Source: Calonectria ilicicola (taxonomy: Eukaryota > Ascomycota > Sordariomycetes > Hypocreales > Nectriaceae). Taken from it: DNA of 64,000 nucleotides. The notes under the pieces were generated by a model. The model searched no databases and was not told the origin of the DNA. It saw only the letters and a list, made by a program, of their open reading frames with translations. Shown piece after piece: positions 58,245-64,000 of this stretch (within the stretch, counting starts at the first letter, position 1; every line of letters starts with the position of its first letter). The stretch is taken from assembly GCA_020809705.1 (NCBI GenBank), contig CP085825.1:8122001-8186000 (forward strand), given 5' to 3'. Made by a program: the position numbers and the translations under genes.

Positions 58245-58420
58245 CATAGGAGATGGGAAATGACGACACTGATGCAATCATAAGAAATTTAAATACTAGC
58301 TAGTATTATGGTTGGCAATCCTGAATTTAAATGAGATAAAATTCTGAACTAAGCAGCATTTGTAACTCGGCGAACTTAGCACCACTTAAGTTCCTATCCA
58401 TCTTCTTCCTCACTTCGCTT

Positions 58421-59797
58421 TTAACCCGCACGGCCTCTTACAAACCTGTTGTTGAGAGGGGTAGCCACCACCTTTTTACAGCCACTCTGTACTTCAACGC
58501 CTTCGAATCGTTCCCGAATCCAGTCGATGTAATATGGCTGAGAAGCTTGAAAGGCTGGGTCATGGCCCAACTCAGGAATCAAGTACAACTCGGCTGCTGA
58601 TTCGGGGAAAGATGAACAAGTGCGGTTAAAGTCCCATTCGGTATTATTCGCATAGGTAAGAACATCGCCAAGACCCTGGACTATGAGCATGGGGGCAGCC
58701 AATTGTGTACCACCTGGACCATTGAAGCGTTCCTGCCAATCTTTAAACTGCTCGGAGGTCAACCAACTCGTGTTCTTGTATATCTGAGCCGTTGTCAGAT
58801 TTGCAAACAGAGCTTCGCCTGTAATCAAGCATGACTGATCCGCCAGCGGTAGCAACGCCTTTGCTGGCTCATTGATGTAGTCTTCAAGGACGAGTTCGGG
58901 ATAAATACGCGTTAGGGATTGAAGAAGGTAGACAGAAACAACATCCCCAAGCGGTCCATCTCCGGCGAGCTCAATTTCTTTAGGGATGAGGTCAATAGGT
59001 CGAAGTGCAGGTGCTGCGGAAACGGCGCCAATGAACGTGCCTGCTTCAAGCAGAGCATCCTGATCCGCCATAGCAAGACGCTCGTTGGTACGCCAGGCAG
59101 TCATGCCACCTTCACTGTGCCCTATGACAAGCCATTCGTCCGAGAGTATGTGATCAATGACTTTACGTGCTGCCACAAGGGCGTAAGCGACGTCCGCGAC
59201 GTGCAGCATGCCTGCTTCATAGTGAAACTCGCCGGGGATTGCTGCCCCCTGGCCAGCATAATCAGGCCCAATTACTGCATACCCGTTGGATGCGAGAAAA
59301 AATGGTGCTTCCCAGCCATACCACAGCTCTTGATTGTTGCTTGGTGCACATTGCCTGGCACGGCCAGAAGTGCCGTGGGCCCAGACGAGGGTACGCAGCT
59401 TTGTAGCATTGGGGCTGTTCCAAGTGGCGGAAGCGAATGGCAATAGAACAAACGCAGAAGCGGGTATAGGGTTTCGATCAACGTCCTCGGTGATATAGAG
59501 GATGCGGGCAAATGACATGCCAGCTGGAATTTGCGACCAGTTCGAGGCAACATGATCCGCAGACAATTCCTGCCACCTAAGAAGATCCCCTGGCTTGGTA
59601 TTTGATGCATTCTTTGGTGTGTCGTAGAATGGATCGTCGCTGATATTAAGCGTTGCCCAATTTGCTTGCTCAGATACTAAAGCTGCTTCGAAAATCTGCA
59701 TACAGTTGGCATCACAGCCAACGCTGGAATTTTCAGCCTGGCCATTGGCACAGGCTACGAGTAGCAATCCTGCAAATATGGTATTGAGAAGATGCAT
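58421..59797 (-). CDS. Secreted alpha/beta hydrolase, lipase family (LIP/PF03583-like)
   Basis: An intronless frame of 458 residues with a signal peptide, MHLLNTIFAGLLLVACANGQ. The nucleophile elbow is VIGHSEGGMTAW; an oxyanion-type phrase TLVWAHGTSGRARQCAPS comes before it; candidate acid and His are in VQGLGDVLTY and PELGHDPAF. Many N-x-S/T sites suggest glycosylation outside the cell. Relatives are secreted Candida-type lipases and fungal hydrolases of triglycerides or other esters. It could serve nutrition or release a product ester; position next to the methyltransferase makes a cluster role possible but unproven. Confidence 0.9.
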   Translation of the reverse strand: MHLLNTIFAGLLLVACANGQAENSSVGCDANCMQIFEAALVSEQANWATLNISDDPFYDTPKNASNTKPGDLLRWQELSADHVASNWSQIPAGMSFARILYITEDVDRNPIPASAFVLLPFASATWNSPNATKLRTLVWAHGTSGRARQCAPSNNQELWYGWEAPFFLASNGYAVIGPDYAGQGAAIPGEFHYEAGMLHVADVAYALVAARKVIDHILSDEWLVIGHSEGGMTAWRTNERLAMADQDALLEAGTFIGAVSAAPALRPIDLIPKEIELAGDGPLGDVVSVYLLQSLTRIYPELVLEDYINEPAKALLPLADQSCLITGEALFANLTTAQIYKNTSWLTSEQFKDWQERFNGPGGTQLAAPMLIVQGLGDVLTYANNTEWDFNRTCSSFPESAAELYLIPELGHDPAFQASQPYYIDWIRERFEGVEVQSGCKKVVATPLNNRFVRGRAG

Positions 59798-59996
59798 AAT
59801 GTGAGAATGGAGGTTTTTGATGTCTGGCTGGAGATGAAGCGAAGACCTACACCTTTATATATCAAGTTCTCCATGTCGAGCCATTTCAGCATGCTTCACG
59901 TGCAAATCACAAGCGAAGTACCTGCCTCATATCACTCCACTGGTGAAAATTCTCCTGCAACTAGGCAAGATAGCACACGGACCATGAGCGGAATCC

Positions 59997-60482
59997 TCAT
60001 CGGCAATTGTTACTATGTGAAAAAGATTCGTGACTGGGCCATTCGTAAATACCAAGCTCTGGCTCAATGATTATCGTGGGTTTCTCCGTGGTCCCAATTT
60101 TCGCACTAACTTCACCTAGGTAGCTGGTGCCGCCCATGTACTTGAGTATCCAAATCGGGTCATGTCTCCACACCAGCCCGATGGTGAACTCCTTAGGCAC
60201 CTCAGATCCAGCAGGTGTGATGAACAAATGAAGATATTTTGCCGCGGCTCTTAGGACTTTCGACCCCTCTTCATCAGCCAATTGAATCAACTCGTGTAAT
60301 TTGAATGTACCTATGGTCAGGTTTAGATGATGAACTAAATTGCGGGACTGAAACACCCGACAGAACAAGGCAGTTGGGCCTGCCCAGGGCACCCCACACA
60401 CCTCGTGACATTCGTGCAAGGGCGGTTGACACGGCCACTCGCCAAGAACGGAAAAGGGAACATTCGGTAAATAACTATGCAT
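59997..60482 (-). CDS. Hypothetical protein, possibly real
   Basis: A 161-codon frame. The second half looks protein-like (LHELIQLADEEGSKVLRAAA; GLVWRHDPIWILKYMGGTSY; TIIIEPELGIYEWPSHESF), the first half less so; an intron around 60310-60405 may separate a true exon. I do not recognise a family. No signal peptide or membrane helix. It lies between the lipase and the NCS1 transporter, all three on the minus strand. Confidence 0.35.
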   Translation of the reverse strand: MHSYLPNVPFSVLGEWPCQPPLHECHEVCGVPWAGPTALFCRVFQSRNLVHHLNLTIGTFKLHELIQLADEEGSKVLRAAAKYLHLFITPAGSEVPKEFTIGLVWRHDPIWILKYMGGTSYLGEVSAKIGTTEKPTIIIEPELGIYEWPSHESFSHSNNCR

Positions 60483-60941
60483 AAACGAAATCAGATGCGA
60501 TCGCTACAAATCACAAATGTGCATATAAATTGTGAACGCTAACTTACGCGACGCGTTAGTTACGCGAACGAGCTTTAGCTGCTAGCCTATTTTGGATATC
60601 GCCACTTGACATTGTCTTTGCGACTATAGGGTAAATCGATCGAAACAGAATTCTCTTTGGAATTACTCAGGATAAGCGTTTTCGCATTCCATGTCATCTA
60701 AATTTAATTTGAACGCAATTGTTTTCTTTTGATGGGAGAGCCGCTGAGTTGACTAGATTCATTGTAATCTTGAGCTGGTTATTGTCGAGGAAAATTCTGA
60801 GTGCTAATGGCTACTTTTGAAAGTTTGACTTATTAAAAGTAAAGGAAGGTGAATAAAAATGACACAGCATTATTCATTTAGCCAATCGAATTATATTCTG
60901 TTTCTGTGTATTTCAAAAGCTAGCCCACGTTCAACATGTAC
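60483..60941. other. Intergenic, no gene seen
   Basis: A/T-rich 460-base spacer at the 3' side of the permease gene. Confidence 0.55.
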
Positions 60942-62884
60942 CTACACCTTTGAATCGGCTACCACTTCAGTCTCTCTGTCAATGGAGGACCGGTCATAAA
61001 GACTCCCACTACTAACTAATATTCCACGGATTGTATCGGGATTTTCTCCTTCAAACAAGCCTTCCGAGTCAGCCATAGCCTCAAAGGCCATGGACTGGGA
61101 TACATGATCCGGGTATACAGCAGGGGGCCACACGAGACATAAAATGTAGTACACTGATGACCCCATCAACAATGACAACAAAAACCCTAACTTGTACATA
61201 TTCTTGCTGGCTTGGTTGACCGAGTCCAGATTAAGGTTGCCCGCAATACCATGGACTGTAAAAGCGACACCAGCAATCCATGCCGCGAGGGCTCTAAAAT
61301 TCCAACCCTTGTAGTAAGCATAGGGAGCTGTCTCATTTTTCGTGAAGAGGCTGGGAACATGTAAGTTTCCGCGACGAACAATCCAGTAATCGATAATCAT
61401 AAACTGCCTTATTTCAGAATACTTCAGATCTATCCGGGGGTATGGATTGATTACTTACGCCACAGGTTGGCATGAGAAAAACTGTATAAGAGCCAAGAAA
61501 TGTCAAGAATGACTGCGCGCTAGCGATGATCTTCCAAGGCACAAGCAGTGGGGCTAATAGTGCACAAATAACTTGGCCTCGAACGATGTTAATCAAGCGT
61601 GGCCATAATCCACTGATGTCGGCGCCAACTGGAAGCGAATTTGACCCAGCATTTGTGGCAATTATTGCAAGCATCATTCCCTTGCGGAAAATATTAGCAT
61701 TTGGTTGAAAGGTCGTTGAGAATGCTACTCACCGCACAAGCGAAGAACACGCCCGCGCGGGCCCCTGGGCCCCAATATACCGTGAGAATTTCATCATATA
61801 GATCCCAAACATTCCAGTATGCCTTCCCAAATATCGAGGCCGCAGCACTTGTAGTGGCGCAACTTAGGAACATGACTAGAACCTTGCTAATTAAAATGCC
61901 TACGCTTTGAGACCAGGTAGCTTGCTCAGGTCTTGTGGCGTAACGAGCAATATCAGGCTGGTTGACGAGAATCGGGCAGAGCGCTCCCATGACACTGTTT
62001 ATGGCTTGTATCATTGGCCATACGAGTTCACTGCCGGATAGAGCCGTAGCACCGAAGCTGAAGTCACCAAGGGAGCCGCCGTTCATATGAACAGCCCAGC
62101 CCAGCACACCAAAGAGTCCAGCCGTAGTTGCCACGGCTTTGACGACAAATAAATGCCGGAGAATTGTGGGATGTATGAACATCACAGGCATCTGCAAAAT
62201 CCAGAAGATGAAGAAAGCCAATAGACCCCGTGACGTGATTCCGGCGCTTGCAGGGAGTTTGTTTGCTAAATTTACCCAGCTCGAGCCGAAAATAGCGCGG
62301 AGGGCAACTGACATGAGCATGCCTCCATAATAGGTTTGAGTAGCGAAGTAAATCGTCGCAACTGACGCGCGAACGACAATGAACAGCTTTGAGCCTGAGA
62401 CACCTGCTGCCGCTCGAATGTAGACTGGGAATCCAACATGATATCTAGTTGCCCCACGAGAGTTTAGTACAACGACTGCACTCAAAATCAGTGAGCCGAT
62501 GACTGCGGCGACCATACCATGCCACCATTTCTAGCGGGCGTCAGCATGCGAGTTAAAACATCTGTAGGAAGTCGACACCCTTACTAGTCCAATGGTAATA
62601 AGCGTCGCACCTAGGTTGTATGAACTCGGTGAGAAGGTCTGAGTTAGATAGTATGCGAAAAAGTGCAATGCGGTCCAGGAACGCTGCTCTGGTGCATTTT
62701 ATTAGCACGTCAAAAAATTTCCCCAGATTCAAACCAAGAGAAACGAAGTCATACCGGGCGGTGTCGGAAGTAAGTCTTCATTGAAGAGCGCTTTCCCCCC
62801 TTCTGGCCATTCCTTTGTCTCCAGGAACCGGACGAGGTTCTTCTTGGATGAGGTAGCTTTCTTGAGTCTTCGCCCCAAGGCCAT
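60942..62884 (-). CDS. NCS1 nucleobase/allantoin-type permease
   Basis: Exons 62755..62884, 62585..62688, 61733..62530, 61459..61680 and 60942..61403; 571 residues with about 12 hydrophobic segments. The N-terminal KEWPEGGKALFNEDLLPTPP and SWTALHFFAYYLTQTFSPSS resemble fungal NCS1 Fur-type transporters; ATRYHVGFPVYIRAAAGVSG is the helix 2-3 signature, IIATNAGSNSLPVGADISGL the later conserved stretch, and IIDYWIVRRG the loop after helix 10. It imports uracil, allantoin, hydantoin, nicotinamide riboside or similar with H+ or Na+; the specificity cannot be told. It is divergent from the MFS drug transporter at 63595. An NCS1 permease inside a metabolite cluster would be uncommon. Confidence 0.92.
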
Positions 62885-63594
62885 GTCTAACATTTATGAG
62901 CCGACACGTTATGACAGTAGCTGTACGGAGATACTATTGAAGAAGGGAGTACGTTCAATGCTACAATTAAGAAGAGTACAATGTGGTTATGATTTATGAC
63001 AACGGAGTTCATGGTACTGCTATCTCACCACATGCACTGGTTATCTACCATAATACTAGTTCAATTTGAATTTTTGGACTGATAAGGTGGCCATATGATG
63101 AAATAACTACTGGTACTCTCAATTGGGCCCATTAAAGGTTCTGACCCTCCGCATTACAAGGCTTTCAGGAAGAATGCTGGGGTGCTGATAAGCAATTATC
63201 GGACCTCCGATCAATCCTTGCCCGAGTCATCGGACCACTGCCGATAATGAGTGGGGTCCTAAGAAAACAAAATGTCATTGGCACAATTGAATGGGGACTT
63301 CTCGGTGGAGATGTTCCGAATTTGGCGCCCCCAGCAATGTTGAGCCAATCTGATCATTTCATTTTACCCATCAAGACAACAGAATTCTTCGTATTATTAA
63401 TGGTGTTACAATTTTTTTTTCGCCGGTTTTTTGTTTCCTCATTTTCCAACACCAAACTCGAAGAAAATTTAAAAAAGTTACCATGATGAAATAGAGCAGA
63501 TATTGGCAATTCCTTGCTTCATGATCTTCAAAATCTTTTCAAATGCAGCCGTTTCCCTGAATCTTTTTTCGGCGTCTGTTGTTCTTGGTCTATC
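62885..63594. other. Divergent promoter of permease and drug transporter
   Basis: No gene. It carries a dense set of TCGG/CCGA half-sites at 63199-63244 and a run of T at 63412-63420. Confidence 0.55.
63199..63244. promoter_or_regulatory. Cluster of inverted TCGG...CCGA half-sites
   Basis: Three facing or back-to-back pairs in 46 bases: TCGGACCTCCGA (63199), CCGAGTCATCGG (63222) and TCGGACCACTGCCGA (63230, sharing a half). They lie between two divergent transporters. A Zn2Cys6 regulator is a reasonable binder; this is inference. Confidence 0.4.
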
Positions 63595-64000
63595 ATGGGG
63601 CGTGATACTCAGCTAACGACAGCTGAGAAAGCGCTTCACGACCAAACCAACCTCCTCCCACGCCGTCGGCTTATTGTTGTTTTTGCTACTTTATCGATAA
63701 CACTTCTCGTCACATTTTTTGACCAGAATGGAATTAGTATAACTCTGCCAACAATTGCTGCCGACCTTGGCGCTGGAGAGACCATCTCTTGGGCTGGAAC
63801 GGCATCACTTGTGGCTAATACCACGTTTCAAATGCTCTATGGGCGTCTTTCAGATATTTTTGGTCGAAAGACAATCTTCCTTGCGGCCGTGGCACTCTTG
63901 AGCCTTGCCGACTTACTGTGCGGCCTTGCTCAGAGTCCGGTAATGTTTTATGTGTGTCGCGCATTGGCAGGAATCGGCGGTGGGGGGATAACGAATTTAT
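63595..64000 (+). CDS. MFS multidrug transporter (DHA2-like), 3' end off window
   Basis: An open frame runs from the ATG at 63595 to the window end, 135 residues. After a short polar N-terminus with LLPRRRLIVVFATLSI come helix 1 with FDQNGISITLPTIAADL, helix 2 SWAGTASLVANTTFQMLYG and the MFS loop GRLSDIFGRKTIFLAAV, then CRALAGIGGGGITNL in helix 4. This matches 14-helix drug/proton antiporters, which often export the product of a neighbouring biosynthetic cluster or protect the cell. No intron is seen in the part present. A backbone gene, if any, would be expected further right. Confidence 0.9.
   Translation, partial: MGRDTQLTTAEKALHDQTNLLPRRRLIVVFATLSITLLVTFFDQNGISITLPTIAADLGAGETISWAGTASLVANTTFQMLYGRLSDIFGRKTIFLAAVALLSLADLLCGLAQSPVMFYVCRALAGIGGGGITNL

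Noticed and set aside
1..64000. CRISPR arrays, rRNA operons, bacterial operons or integrated viruses
   Set aside because: No regularly spaced repeats, no rRNA-like sequence and no viral genes were seen; gene structure is eukaryotic.

Overview
The window comes from the nuclear genome of a filamentous ascomycete (Pezizomycotina). Most genes are split by short introns of about 45-90 bases with GT...AG ends and CTAAC/CTGAC-like branch sites. Four Zn2Cys6 regulators and one combined C2H2 plus Zn2Cys6 regulator are present, and the families are typical of moulds (siderophore MFS, NCS1 permease, P450, LovD-like transesterase, subtilase). I cannot name the species. Exon limits were deduced by eye from splice signals, reading-frame phase and family motifs. 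There are 25 genes I am fairly sure of (the two at the window edges are cut), two pseudogenes, and three weak hypothetical genes or fragments.

Layout, left: 1-1109 aromatic-acid-exporter-like membrane protein (cut by the edge). 1.9-12.7 kb looks like a small catabolic cluster: EthD-domain protein, C2H2/Zn2Cys6 regulator, dienelactone hydrolase, 3-hydroxyisobutyrate-dehydrogenase-like reductase, amidase and a second Zn2Cys6 regulator. Three identical copies of CGGAGTTCCG (one inverted) lie in its promoters, which suggests one regulon. 13.8-15.6 kb is a siderophore transporter with a GATA-type iron-regulator site upstream.

Middle: 17.4 kb coiled-coil orphan; 20.5 kb secreted proteinase-K-like subtilase; 22.2 kb GNAT acetyltransferase; 23.6 kb C-5 sterol desaturase (ERG3-like). 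26.6-30.2 kb holds two neighbouring genes broken by in-frame stops: a squalene-epoxidase-like gene and a fungal membrane protein. 32.7 kb is an intronless APH-fold kinase, possibly foreign in origin. Then come an RmlD/MAT2B-like reductase, a tubby-like protein, a sugar transporter, a Zn2Cys6 regulator with two consecutive 29-base exons, and an ARMT1/DUF89 phosphatase.

Right: 45.6-64 kb resembles the tailoring, transport and regulation part of a secondary-metabolite cluster: two Zn2Cys6 regulators, LovD-like transesterase, P450, SAM methyltransferase, secreted lipase-like hydrolase, NCS1 permease and an MFS drug transporter cut by the right edge. No backbone synthase is visible, so if one exists it lies beyond the right edge. 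Long intergenic stretches (15.6-20.5, 24.6-26.6, 30.2-32.7, 34.2-36.1, 48-49.8, 55.7-57.3 kb) hold no gene I can support.
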